This document shows positions 56,865-64,000 of a stretch of DNA of 64,000 nt, one piece after another (positions within the stretch are counted from its first letter, which is position 1; each line of letters starts with the position of its first letter). The position numbers and the translations under genes were made by a program. The notes beneath the pieces were generated by a model. That model searched no databases. It was not told where the DNA came from and worked only from the letters and a program-made list of their open reading frames with translations. The stretch is taken from assembly GCF_026344035.1 (NCBI RefSeq), contig NZ_JAPKND010000003.1:1-64000 (forward strand). The letters run 5' to 3'. This stretch comes from Alcaligenes endophyticus. GTDB lineage: Bacteria; Pseudomonadota; Gammaproteobacteria; Burkholderiales; Burkholderiaceae_B.

Positions 56865-56878
56865 CCAATGCTCCCTAA

Positions 56879-58117
56879 CTAAAGCTGCGGCTCATACTGG
56901 GTAGAGTCTGCAGGGTTGCGAACCAGGTCACACATTCCTTGCACATCAGTAGGTGGCTGCTGAGCAAAAGAGCGCAAGACATCAAAGCCTTGTTCAGCGT
57001 TTCCCTGAGCTATGTGAATGTCCATATGTACATGATTATTATGCTCATCAATGGTGTAGCGCCCGCCCGGACCATCAAAGAAAATCCCCGGAAGCACTTT
57101 GATTACGTCCTCGGCTTGGACTGAGCCGGCTTTCTTTACTGCCTCGGCCCATAGCATGACCCCCCGATAGCCATACTCTCCGTACTCACCTATATAGTCA
57201 TTTTCTCCCGTAAAGGACTGAAAGCGACTCACGAAACTTTGGGCGGCAGGCGTATCCAAACTATCTATAAACGATGAGGCGGTCAGGATACCGCTATTTT
57301 CTACTGGGCTAAGCATGGCATTTTCACGCCCAGCTCCATATACGGTTCCCACCAACGTAACATTCTCTTTCCCTATGGTGGATTCAAACTGGCGGTAAAA
57401 GCCCATATGTGCATCGCCCACTAAAGCTGACCACACGGCATCGGGTTTGGCGGCTTGTATACGACTTAGCACTGGCGCAAAGTTAGTCACATCTAAGGGG
57501 AAAAACTCGACCGCGAGGTCTTGCCCCCCTTTTTCGCGTATATATTTCTGTAACCACTTACTAGTAATCTGCCCATAGTTGTAGTCTGCGGCCAAAATAT
57601 AGTGTGTTTTTGCGTTACGCTCTTTGATCACAAAATCAACTAAAGCATCAAGCTCTTGCCCTGGAACCATGCCGGTCCCAACGTGACGGCGATCACACAC
57701 CCCGCCTTCATAGACCGCATTGTAAAAATACAAACCCTTAAAGCGCTGTACGATTGGCCTCACCACCTCACGAGCTGAGCTCGTCACTCCACCCTGAATC
57801 ACATCCACCTTGTCACGCACAAACGCTTGAGTAGCATATTGCGCATACAATCTATTGGTGGATTGCGCGTCGTAAAAAACGATTTCAACTTTTCGCCCTA
57901 ACAAACCGCCTTGGGCATTCAGTTCGTCTACCGCTAATGCAGCGGCTTGAATTTGCTTTAAGCAATAAATATTTAGACCGCCAGTGCGATCCAATATATT
58001 GCCTATCTTGATCGCCTTGGTTCCATCTATGCTTGATTGTGCAAGTAGCCGAGGGCTACTGCTGTAGGCCAGTGCCCCAGCCGCTAACTGTATAAATCGT
58101 CTGCGATCCAGTGCCAT
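56879..58117 (-). CDS. urtA: ABC transporter substrate-binding protein (UrtA/AmiC-like)
   Basis: A 412-residue periplasmic protein of the Peripla_BP_5 type. RRRFIQLAAG at the start fits a twin-arginine signal peptide. The mature part has KIGNILDRTGGLNIY, QGGVTSSAREVV, ADYNYGQITSKWLQ and GEYGYRGVMLWAEA, close to the UrtA/FmdD/AmiC branch that binds urea or short amides. It is the first gene of the operon and the closest to the phased TTGCC repeats. The ligand is likely an amide because an amidase is encoded in the same unit. Confidence 0.87.
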   Translation of the reverse strand: MALDRRRFIQLAAGALAYSSSPRLLAQSSIDGTKAIKIGNILDRTGGLNIYCLKQIQAAALAVDELNAQGGLLGRKVEIVFYDAQSTNRLYAQYATQAFVRDKVDVIQGGVTSSAREVVRPIVQRFKGLYFYNAVYEGGVCDRRHVGTGMVPGQELDALVDFVIKERNAKTHYILAADYNYGQITSKWLQKYIREKGGQDLAVEFFPLDVTNFAPVLSRIQAAKPDAVWSALVGDAHMGFYRQFESTIGKENVTLVGTVYGAGRENAMLSPVENSGILTASSFIDSLDTPAAQSFVSRFQSFTGENDYIGEYGEYGYRGVMLWAEAVKKAGSVQAEDVIKVLPGIFFDGPGGRYTIDEHNNHVHMDIHIAQGNAEQGFDVLRSFAQQPPTDVQGMCDLVRNPADSTQYEPQL

Positions 58118-58173
58118 GTTGCTGTCTCCGTAATTTTTATCAGAATGAAATACAGAGTAGGGTAGAAAACAGC

Positions 58174-58217
58174 TGCCAGCTTGCCTAGATTTGCCAAAGC
58201 CTTGCCTGAGATTGCCA
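58174..58217. promoter_or_regulatory. phased TTGCC repeats, likely AraC-type operator
   Basis: TTGCC occurs at 58181, 58191, 58202 and 58212, at spacings of 10, 11 and 10 bases, so all four lie on one face of the helix. They form two 16-bp direct repeats (58181-58196 and 58202-58217; 13 of 16 identical) whose starts are 21 bp apart. A related CTGCCA lies at 58173-58178. Direct repeats two turns apart are the standard form of AraC-family sites. They lie between urtA and the AraC gene. Confidence 0.65.
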
Positions 58218-58354
58218 CATCAGGGATTGTACTGAGCGAGCACATAGTAGATTATTCCTACTTGCCGAAGTGGTAAAAAAATGGCACTTTATAAGAATAA
58301 AAAATCAATTAAAACAAGAATCTCGTAGCTCAACAGGAAACCGAGGGGACGCAA

Positions 58355-59290
58355 GTGAAAACCTTTTCAACTCAATTTATTGAGGCCCGGCATCGCTCCG
58401 CCTATTGGAACGATGCTGTTTGCTCGCACTGCGCTTTAGCAGATCACTCCATGCAAGGAGTACCCGAAGAGTTCATGGCGACCTTTACCGCCAGACATAT
58501 TGCAGGCTTAGAACTCTGTGAAATGAGCTCTAGCCCCCATGTTTGGAATCGCACCCAACGCCACGTGCGGCAGTTCTCAAGTGATGATTTTTTACTCGCT
58601 GCCATGCATAACGGAACAGGGGTATTACAACAAAATCAGCGTGAGGCCATACTCGGGCCAGGGGATTTTGTTCTCTATGACACTGCTAGCACCTTTGACT
58701 TTCAGCTTAATCCTGGCTCCATTGTGCTGATGAAAATACCTAGGCAACAAATCCTTGAGCGCGCGCCCATGGCAGAAGAGTTGACCGCACTAAACCTAGC
58801 CCCCAATAGCAGCATTGGGAGCGTATTTTTTTCACTTTTGCAACAAATTAAAGAGGTGGATTTTGCCACTCTGGACGACAATACGCGCCCACATATTGCC
58901 AATTCTTTACTAGATATGCTGGCCGCAGCCCTATTGCTCTACCAGCCATTAGAGGCACAGCAACGGAGCTCGTTAGACAAGCTTTATGCCGCCGCTTGCG
59001 CTTACTTGGAAAAAAACCTAGGTGACCCTGAACTCAATTTGCAACAGCTTAGTATGAGTTTGCACAGCTCTCCACGATCCATTGCTCGGGCTTTTGCTCA
59101 TCACGCCAATACTCCAATGCGCTGGCTGTGGCTAAAACGCCTAGAGCACAGCCATCAAGCCCTGCAGCGACACACCAACGGCACCATTACGCAAATCGCG
59201 CTGGAGTCAGGCTTTAGCGATATGGCACATTTTAGCCGTGCTTTTAAACGTCATTTTGGCTATAGCCCAAGCCACTTACTTGCCAAATAA
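58355..59290 (+). CDS. AraC-family regulator (FeaR/NitR-like)
   Basis: A 311-residue regulator with an N-terminal AraC_binding_2 sensor domain (about 1-190; FSSDDFLLAAMHNGTGVLQQ, LGPGDFVLYDTASTF) and a C-terminal pair of helix-turn-helix motifs (about 210-311; SGFSDMAHFSRAFKRHFGYSPS). Relatives include FeaR and NitR, which activate amine and nitrile/amide catabolism. GTG 58355 has GAGGGGA upstream. It is divergent from the urt-like operon across 237 bases and very probably activates it. Confidence 0.88.
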   Translation: MKTFSTQFIEARHRSAYWNDAVCSHCALADHSMQGVPEEFMATFTARHIAGLELCEMSSSPHVWNRTQRHVRQFSSDDFLLAAMHNGTGVLQQNQREAILGPGDFVLYDTASTFDFQLNPGSIVLMKIPRQQILERAPMAEELTALNLAPNSSIGSVFFSLLQQIKEVDFATLDDNTRPHIANSLLDMLAAALLLYQPLEAQQRSSLDKLYAAACAYLEKNLGDPELNLQQLSMSLHSSPRSIARAFAHHANTPMRWLWLKRLEHSHQALQRHTNGTITQIALESGFSDMAHFSRAFKRHFGYSPSHLLAK

Positions 59291-59318
59291 AGCAAGCAAT
59301 ATCAACCATGCCTGAGGT

Positions 59319-59828
59319 TTAGATGGGATTCAGAAACAGTAAGGCCTGTTCTAGCGCGAAATCTACTGCTTGAGCCCGAACGGAAGAACGATCACCCGCA
59401 AAAATGCGGCTAATCGCTCGGGTCACTATCCCATCTGGTGTACGTTGCGCAAAGCCAAAGCACACTAAGCCCACTGGTTTGCCAGGAGTAGCTCCATCGG
59501 GGCCGGCGATACCGGTAGTGGACACAGCAAGGTCTGCACTAGCACAGGCTGTTAAAAGCCCTGCCGCCATTTCAATAGCCGTAGCCTCACTCACCGCGCC
59601 AAAACGCTCCAATGTTTCGGCATGCACACCTAGTTCTTGAACTTTTGCTTGGTTGCTATACGTCACAAAACCACGCTCAAACCATGCACTTGACCCGGGC
59701 TCGGCTGTCATGGCTGCGGCGACCAAACCGCCCGTGCAAGATTCTGCACTAGCAAACAGCCAATGGCGTTCTTTTAATGCCATGCCTAGCGCTTGCGCTG
59801 GGCTTACTGCTAACAAGGGAAGATTCAT
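59319..59828 (-). CDS. pncC: nicotinamide-nucleotide amidohydrolase (PncC/CinA C-terminal type)
   Basis: PncC deamidates nicotinamide mononucleotide, recycling it for NAD synthesis. The 169-residue protein is the stand-alone CinA C-terminal domain: SAESCTGGLVAAAMTAEPG holds the catalytic Ser region, and SVSTTGIAGPDG-like (AVSTTGIAGPDGATPGKPVG) is conserved. Its start overlaps the pgpA stop by 4 bases. It is last in the rib-nusB-thiL operon. Confidence 0.92.
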   Translation of the reverse strand: MNLPLLAVSPAQALGMALKERHWLFASAESCTGGLVAAAMTAEPGSSAWFERGFVTYSNQAKVQELGVHAETLERFGAVSEATAIEMAAGLLTACASADLAVSTTGIAGPDGATPGKPVGLVCFGFAQRTPDGIVTRAISRIFAGDRSSVRAQAVDFALEQALLFLNPI

Positions 59829-60343
59829 GTGAGCACTCCTAGTCGCACTAGCACTGCCATGCCTAACAAAGCATAGGCTGCTGCAACGATATCATCCCAC
59901 ATCACTCCAAATCCGTTATCGAAACGCTGGTCAAAATAGCGGATGGGAGGAGGTTTGACGATATCAAAAAAACGGAATAACAAAAATGCCGCTGTCTGCG
60001 CCAACCACGTATCGGGACTAAGCCAAAGCACAAACCAAAAGGCCACCGCTTCATCCCAGTTCATTCCACCGTGATCACTTACTCCTAGGTCTTGACCTGT
60101 ACGCTGGCAGGCCCAGCACCCTACTATATAGCTCACTACTAATACGGCGCCCACGGCTAGATCAGACAAGTGGGTCAATAACAAAGCCCACACGAGCCAA
60201 CCAAAGACCGTACCCCATGTACCGGGCCCCGGCCTTAGAACACCCGTACCCAAACTAAAAGCAATCACCCGCCATGGCTTGGCATAAACCCAGGCCAACG
60301 AAGGATAAATTATTTTGCCATCCACATCCGTTTTGCTACCCAT
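59825..60343 (-). CDS. pgpA: phosphatidylglycerophosphatase A
   Basis: PgpA dephosphorylates phosphatidylglycerophosphate in the inner membrane. The 172-residue protein has three to four hydrophobic segments. GPGTWGTVFGWLVWALL is the typical family start. The catalytic region is SDHGGMNWDEAVAFWFVL, and later FFDIVKPPPIRYFD and VMWDDIVAA are conserved. It is translationally coupled to pncC and lies 11 bases after thiL, the usual order. Confidence 0.92.
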   Translation of the reverse strand: MGSKTDVDGKIIYPSLAWVYAKPWRVIAFSLGTGVLRPGPGTWGTVFGWLVWALLLTHLSDLAVGAVLVVSYIVGCWACQRTGQDLGVSDHGGMNWDEAVAFWFVLWLSPDTWLAQTAAFLLFRFFDIVKPPPIRYFDQRFDNGFGVMWDDIVAAAYALLGMAVLVRLGVLT

Positions 60344-60354
60344 ACATCCCCAGC

Positions 60355-61311
60355 TTAGGAAAAATGATCAAAACCACCTTGCTCAGGGGCTAGGCGTGTA
60401 GACTCTTCGTCACGCACATATAAGCCCTGGCCCTTATGGATACTGCCTATACGTGTGACCTCTACCCCATGAGCGGCGGCTAAGGCCTGAATCTGCGGCG
60501 CTTGTGTAGGGGCCGCTGTGAAACATAATTCGAACACGTCTCCACCACTTAATACCGACTGGTGAATTAAGTGGGCCGGCAATCCTTGTAGCGCGGGAGC
60601 AATGGGCAGTCTATGCAAATCTATCGTCGCAGCACAAGCGCTAGCCTTCAGAATATGGCGTAAATCTTGCACTAGTCCATCAGAAACATCAATGGCGGCG
60701 TGCGCCACCCCTGCCAGGGAGGCACCAAAACGAAAAGGTGGCCAAGGCTGTTCTAGAGCAGGCCTGCAGGCCGCTAATAGTTTTTCCTGAGTGGGAATAT
60801 CACCTAGAAGCTGACGTAAAGCGATATCAGCAGCTCCTAATTGCCCAGTTAACCAAATATCATCCCCGTTTTTCGCTGCGGAACGGAGCAAAGCCTGATC
60901 TGGTTTGAGTTGTCCGATAACCGTAATGCTAATCACGATACCCTGCGGGCTACGTGTCGTATCCCCCCCTAACAAAGGGCAATCAGCTTGCTCTGCAAGG
61001 TGAAAAAAACCCTCTGAAAAAGCTTCTAACCATTCAGTATCCACGCGTGGCAACGATAGCGCCAGCCAACAGGCTCGGGGCACGGCCCCCATGGCTCCTA
61101 AATCGGATAGGTTAACCGCTAAGGCTTTGTGCCCAAGCAAATAAGGATCGACATCGCTAAAGAAGTGCTGGCCTTCAACCAGCATATCTACGCTAGTGGC
61201 TAGCTGCATACCCGCAAGAGGGGTGAGCAAAGAGCAGTCGTCTCCAACCCCTAAGTCGTAAGTAGGGGTGGATCGACTAAAAAAATGCTTGATAAGATCG
61301 AACTCGTTCAA
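60355..61311 (-). CDS. thiL: thiamine-monophosphate kinase
   Basis: ThiL phosphorylates thiamine phosphate to thiamine diphosphate. The 318-residue protein has GVGDDCSLLTP near residue 21, SVDMLVEGQHFF, AVNLSDLGAMGAVPRACWLAL, and the metal/ATP set LLGGDTTRS and AIDVSDGLVQDL. It lies between nusB (18-base gap) and pgpA in the conserved operon. Confidence 0.95.
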   Translation of the reverse strand: MNEFDLIKHFFSRSTPTYDLGVGDDCSLLTPLAGMQLATSVDMLVEGQHFFSDVDPYLLGHKALAVNLSDLGAMGAVPRACWLALSLPRVDTEWLEAFSEGFFHLAEQADCPLLGGDTTRSPQGIVISITVIGQLKPDQALLRSAAKNGDDIWLTGQLGAADIALRQLLGDIPTQEKLLAACRPALEQPWPPFRFGASLAGVAHAAIDVSDGLVQDLRHILKASACAATIDLHRLPIAPALQGLPAHLIHQSVLSGGDVFELCFTAAPTQAPQIQALAAAHGVEVTRIGSIHKGQGLYVRDEESTRLAPEQGGFDHFS

Positions 61312-61329
61312 AACGAAAAAGCCCGTTTA

Positions 61330-61818
61330 CTACTTTTTCTGTGCGGCGATTTCCTGCGTCCGCACATCGGCTGCTAGTCGGTCAAGTACACCGTTCACGA
61401 ACTTAAAGCCATCCGTTCCACCAAAGGACTTCGTTAGTTCCACGGCTTCATTAATGGCTACTCGATAGGGCACTTCTTGATGATGAATTAACTCGTAGCT
61501 ACCAATCAGCAATACACCATGCTCAACAGGAGACAACTCATTAAGGTTACGATCTAAGTAGGGCGTAAACCGTTCACGCAACTCAACAGATTCACGCATT
61601 ACCCCATACAGCAAGGTTTTAAACCAAGCTGCATCAGCCTCACTAAACTCTTCATCGGCACGAATGTGGTTATCTATGGACAATGCTTCCTGTGTGCCGT
61701 CAGCTCCACGTAATAACCACGCATACACCCCTTGCAGTGCGAATTCGCGCGCACGGCGGCGCGCGCTACGTCCGTGCGCTTTACTACCGCCTACCTGCCC
61801 TTTACTTGTCGTCGTCAA
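61330..61818 (-). CDS. nusB: transcription antitermination protein NusB
   Basis: NusB with S10 (NusE) binds boxA and supports antitermination of rRNA operons. The 162-residue, all-helical protein has a basic N-terminal extension ([20 protein letters not shown]) that contains the boxA-binding Arg-rich part and the family ending [19 protein letters not shown] and FVNGVLD. Its start overlaps the end of ribH by 17 bases, as in many proteobacteria. Confidence 0.95.
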   Translation of the reverse strand: MTTTSKGQVGGSKAHGRSARRRAREFALQGVYAWLLRGADGTQEALSIDNHIRADEEFSEADAAWFKTLLYGVMRESVELRERFTPYLDRNLNELSPVEHGVLLIGSYELIHHQEVPYRVAINEAVELTKSFGGTDGFKFVNGVLDRLAADVRTQEIAAQKK

Positions 61819-62308
61819 AATCTATATCCTCGTAATCATCATCTAACTCGGGCTCAAACACGGCTACCAAGTTACCCAACTCAACGGCTGTGCGAGCGCA
61901 ATCACGCCCCTTCTCGGCGGCACGCACCATAGCCTGTTCATCGGTTTCAGTTGTTAAGATGCCGTTTGCAATAGGGATGCCAGTTGCTAAAGAAACTCGA
62001 CCAATGGCTGCCGCACTTTCATTGCTCACCACTTCAAAATGATAGGTTTCACCCCGAATTACTGCTCCCAAGGCGATCAGAGCATCAAACTCTTCGGTTT
62101 CCGCCATTTGCGCCAACACCACACCTACTTCCAGCGCACCTGGTACCGTCAAGACCGTTACATCACGCTCATCGACCCCCAAAGCTTTCAACTCACCTAA
62201 ACATGCTTCCAGTTCAGCTAAGCCGATCTCTTCGTTAAAACGGGAACGCACGATGCCAATATGCAGGCTTTCGCCGTTTAAGTCGGGGGTTACAATGTAA
62301 GGATTCAT
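61802..62308 (-). CDS. ribH: 6,7-dimethyl-8-ribityllumazine synthase
   Basis: RibH condenses 5-amino-6-ribitylamino-uracil with 3,4-dihydroxy-2-butanone 4-phosphate, the penultimate riboflavin step. The 168-residue protein has [33 protein letters not shown] (catalytic His) and [13 protein letters not shown]. It ends in a very acidic tail ([16 protein letters not shown]). ATG 62308 is preferred to the upstream TTG (62326) because GGAG lies 10 bases before it. It directly follows ribBA. Confidence 0.95.
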   Translation of the reverse strand: MNPYIVTPDLNGESLHIGIVRSRFNEEIGLAELEACLGELKALGVDERDVTVLTVPGALEVGVVLAQMAETEEFDALIALGAVIRGETYHFEVVSNESAAAIGRVSLATGIPIANGILTTETDEQAMVRAAEKGRDCARTAVELGNLVAVFEPELDDDYEDIDFDDDK

Positions 62309-62322
62309 AATGACTACTCCGC

Positions 62323-63489
62323 TCAAAGGTCAGTTTCAGGTTCGTTATGGTAACCCGTTATGGTCAGTCCAAAGCCTGCCATACTCGGCATTTTACGCGG
62401 TTGTGCCAACAGGCGGGCATTGCTTATGCCTAGATCACGCAAAATTTGTGCGCCAATGCCGTACGTGCGCAAATCGTTACGGCTCGTACGCCCTCGTGGC
62501 GCCTCAATAGTATGGGCATTACCCCAGAAATCAACCTGCTCAAACAAAGCCTCAGGCTCTTGCTGACAGTTCATCAGCACCACGACTCCTGCTGGCGACT
62601 GAGCAATGGCTTTCAAGGCTTTACCCACCGACCAGCTATGACCTACGTCCTCTTCAAACAACACATCCAGTACTGAAGTGGGCTCATGCACACGCACCAA
62701 GACTTCTTGATCGGCGCGGATGTCCCCGTGCTGTAACACTAAATGCAAGCCACCCGCAGAAAGATCACGATAAGCACGGCATAAAAAAGCCCCGTATGCA
62801 GTCTGAACCGTACGCTCGTGTAGACGCTCGACCATCGATTCGTGCTCACTACGATACTGGATCAAGTCTGCAATAGTGCCTACTTTGAGACCATGCTCGG
62901 ACGCAAATTTCACCAAATCAGGTAAACGCGCCATGGTGCCATCGGTATTTAACACCTCACAGATGACTGCTGCTGGCGTAAGCCCCGCCATGGCGGTTAA
63001 ATCACAACCTGCTTCGGTATGGCCAGCGCGTACTAACACCCCGCCATTTTCGGCTTTCAAAGGAAAAATATGCCCAGGCTGCACTAAATCTAGGGGTTTG
63101 GCATCGGGTGCGACAGCCGCCTGCACGGTGCGTGCTCGATCTGCAGCCGAGATTCCTGTTTCCACCCCTTCAGCCGCTTCAATAGAAACCGTAAAATTAG
63201 TCCCAAAGCGCGTACCGTTCCGAGTCGCCATTAAAGGTAAATCAAGTTGACGGCAACGCTCTTCAGTCAGTGTCAGGCAAACTAGCCCTCGCCCGTGTGT
63301 CACCATAAAATTAATGGCTTCGGGCGTCACAAACTCAGCGGCCATCACTAGATCGCCTTCATTTTCACGATCTTCTTCGTCGACCAGAATAACCATGCGG
63401 CCAGCGCGCAGCTCTTCAACAATTTCAAGCACCGAAGAAATACCGTAGGCTGACTGCGTCTCGGCACCAGGCTGTATATCTTGACTCAT
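62323..63489 (-). CDS. ribBA: 3,4-dihydroxy-2-butanone 4-phosphate synthase with degenerate GTP cyclohydrolase II domain
   Basis: The N-terminal domain (1-205) is a complete Rib[30 protein letters not shown] and [10 protein letters not shown]. The C-terminal domain (about 210-388) has the RibA fold order ([16 protein letters not shown], then the [12 protein letters not shown] region) but lacks the C-x10-C-x-C zinc cysteines and the RCDCG motif, so it should not have GTP cyclohydrolase II activity. Such proteins are known as RibBX. An active RibA is expected elsewhere in the genome. I found no FMN riboswitch pattern upstream. Confidence 0.9.
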   Translation of the reverse strand: MSQDIQPGAETQSAYGISSVLEIVEELRAGRMVILVDEEDRENEGDLVMAAEFVTPEAINFMVTHGRGLVCLTLTEERCRQLDLPLMATRNGTRFGTNFTVSIEAAEGVETGISAADRARTVQAAVAPDAKPLDLVQPGHIFPLKAENGGVLVRAGHTEAGCDLTAMAGLTPAAVICEVLNTDGTMARLPDLVKFASEHGLKVGTIADLIQYRSEHESMVERLHERTVQTAYGAFLCRAYRDLSAGGLHLVLQHGDIRADQEVLVRVHEPTSVLDVLFEEDVGHSWSVGKALKAIAQSPAGVVVLMNCQQEPEALFEQVDFWGNAHTIEAPRGRTSRNDLRTYGIGAQILRDLGISNARLLAQPRKMPSMAGFGLTITGYHNEPETDL

Positions 63490-63862
63490 TGTAAATATTG
63501 CCCTGACAAATAAGTATGAGCTTCATTTTACGTCACCTAGGCCATAAACGTGTTGGCATTTGCTGCCCCCCCTTCTATGAGCATCTTCACCACAGGTCTC
63601 ACACCGCTATTAGAGATAGCTAAAACAACAAGTATGCGCGTCCTATACCCCCACCCCTCTTCCGACTATCCGGTACAGTCCCACTGTTCATCAAGATCGG
63701 CACAGCCTATAGTTGCCTTAAGCCAACGCCCACCCAAAGAGCGGCGCTGATTTAGCACCATTCAAGCTTTTCTCTACCCCAGAGCGCATAAACCCTGCTA
63801 TTTTTCACTTTCCCCAGCGACAATGTCGCTTTGTTTCTGTTGTTTTTCATTGATATATAACT
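63490..63862. other. intergenic region between ribBA and CYTH gene
   Basis: This 373-base divergent gap should hold the ribBA promoter on the minus strand and that of the CYTH gene on the plus strand. A GTG-initiated open frame at 63550-63750 shows no family resemblance and is not called. A perfect 15-base palindrome AGCGACA-A-TGTCGCT (63816-63830) precedes a T-rich tract. TTGTTT (63831-63836) and TATATA (63854-63859) stand 17 bases apart, only a few bases before the GTG start. Confidence 0.5.
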
Positions 63863-64000
63863 GTGCTTGAACGTGAACTAAAGTTTTTTGTTCCGCAAGG
63901 TGCCAGAGAGCATCTGGATCAGGCCTACTCGGCCGTACAAACCGGAGTCATCAGCCTGAAGGCTATCTATTTTGATACCCCTGAGCGCCACCTAGCTAAG
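63863..64000 (+). CDS. CYTH-domain triphosphatase, N-terminal part (cut by window edge)
   Basis: An open frame runs from GTG 63863 to the end of the window (46 codons, no stop). It begins with VLERELKFFV, read as MLERELKFFV, the ExExK signature of CYTH triphosphatases, and continues to LKAIYFDTPERHLAK, matching the YFDTP segment of class inorganic triphosphatases such as E. coli YgiF. The start has no Shine-Dalgarno sequence and sits 3 bases after a possible -10, so either the promoter call or the start is imperfect. The protein continues beyond the window. Confidence 0.75.
   Translation, partial: MLERELKFFVPQGAREHLDQAYSAVQTGVISLKAIYFDTPERHLAK

Noticed and set aside
63550-63750. A 66-residue frame in the ribBA/CYTH gap
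   Set aside because: No family resemblance, rare start and no ribosome site.
63490-63862. Possible FMN riboswitch upstream of ribBA
   Set aside because: I looked for the conserved RFN segments (AGGGC, GGTGAAATTCC-like, CGGCGG) on the minus strand and found none.

Overview
This window looks like a contiguous piece of chromosome from a betaproteobacterium of the order Burkholderiales, most likely family Alcaligenaceae (Paenalcaligenes, Pusillimonas or Bordetella relatives). The evidence is the gene content and order (proS; ybgC-tolQRAB-pal-cpoB; ribBA-ribH-nusB-thiL-pgpA-pncC; zapB/zapA followed by 6S RNA), two tripartite tricarboxylate transporter (TTT) systems, short intergenic spaces, and base composition that looks close to half G+C by eye. 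I see no insertion sequence, prophage, CRISPR array, tRNA or rRNA. The family assignment is inference from proteins and synteny; no database search was run.

Layout. 1-739 is a long non-coding stretch with short palindromic repeats. 740-4315 holds a nucleoside-recognition membrane protein, msrA, lgt, the 6S RNA gene and the cell-division pair zapA plus a ZapB-like coiled coil. 4316-9516 is a TctB-TctA transporter lacking a binding protein, convergent with its probable two-component regulator (TctD/TctE type), which is transcribed behind rppH. 9581-17548 carries proS, the full Tol-Pal operon and an alpha/beta hydrolase. 17582-20519 has a copper-handling pair (PCu(A)C plus DUF2946), a hotdog thioesterase and a MATE exporter. 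20579-25153 is a four-gene BMP-type nucleoside ABC transporter. 25233-28196 combines a Pmp3-like peptide, meso-diaminopimelate dehydrogenase, a LysE-family exporter and a DapA-like aldolase. 28378-35954 holds an acetate-type CoA-transferase with a divergent LysR regulator, ahpC/ahpF, and a divergent MocR regulator/EamA exporter pair. 36136-39077 is cysH-cysD-cysN; 39087-41233 is pta-ackA; 41466 is a pirin.

42238-48081 is a compact catabolic unit: a divergent LysR, a complete TTT uptake system (TctC, TctB, TctA), a lone PxpA/LamB-YcsF protein and a diaminopropionate ammonia-lyase. 48349-50525 is groESL with a sigma-32-like promoter and a perfect CIRCE operator. 50611-51826 is dgkA-pyrF. 51884-59290 is an amide/urea-type unit: an AraC regulator diverges from a five-gene Urt-like ABC transporter followed by an AtzG-like small protein and an AtzE/GatA-type amidase, with four helically phased TTGCC repeats in the control region. 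59319-63489 is the riboflavin/thiamine/NusB operon; its RibBA carries a GTP cyclohydrolase II domain that has lost its zinc cysteines. The right edge cuts a CYTH-domain triphosphatase gene.

The window is mostly ordinary housekeeping DNA. The less conventional parts are the LysR-TTT-PxpA-ammonia-lyase unit, the AraC-Urt-AtzG-amidase unit, the Ddh/LysE/DapA-like group, and several well-formed operators that allow testable regulatory predictions.
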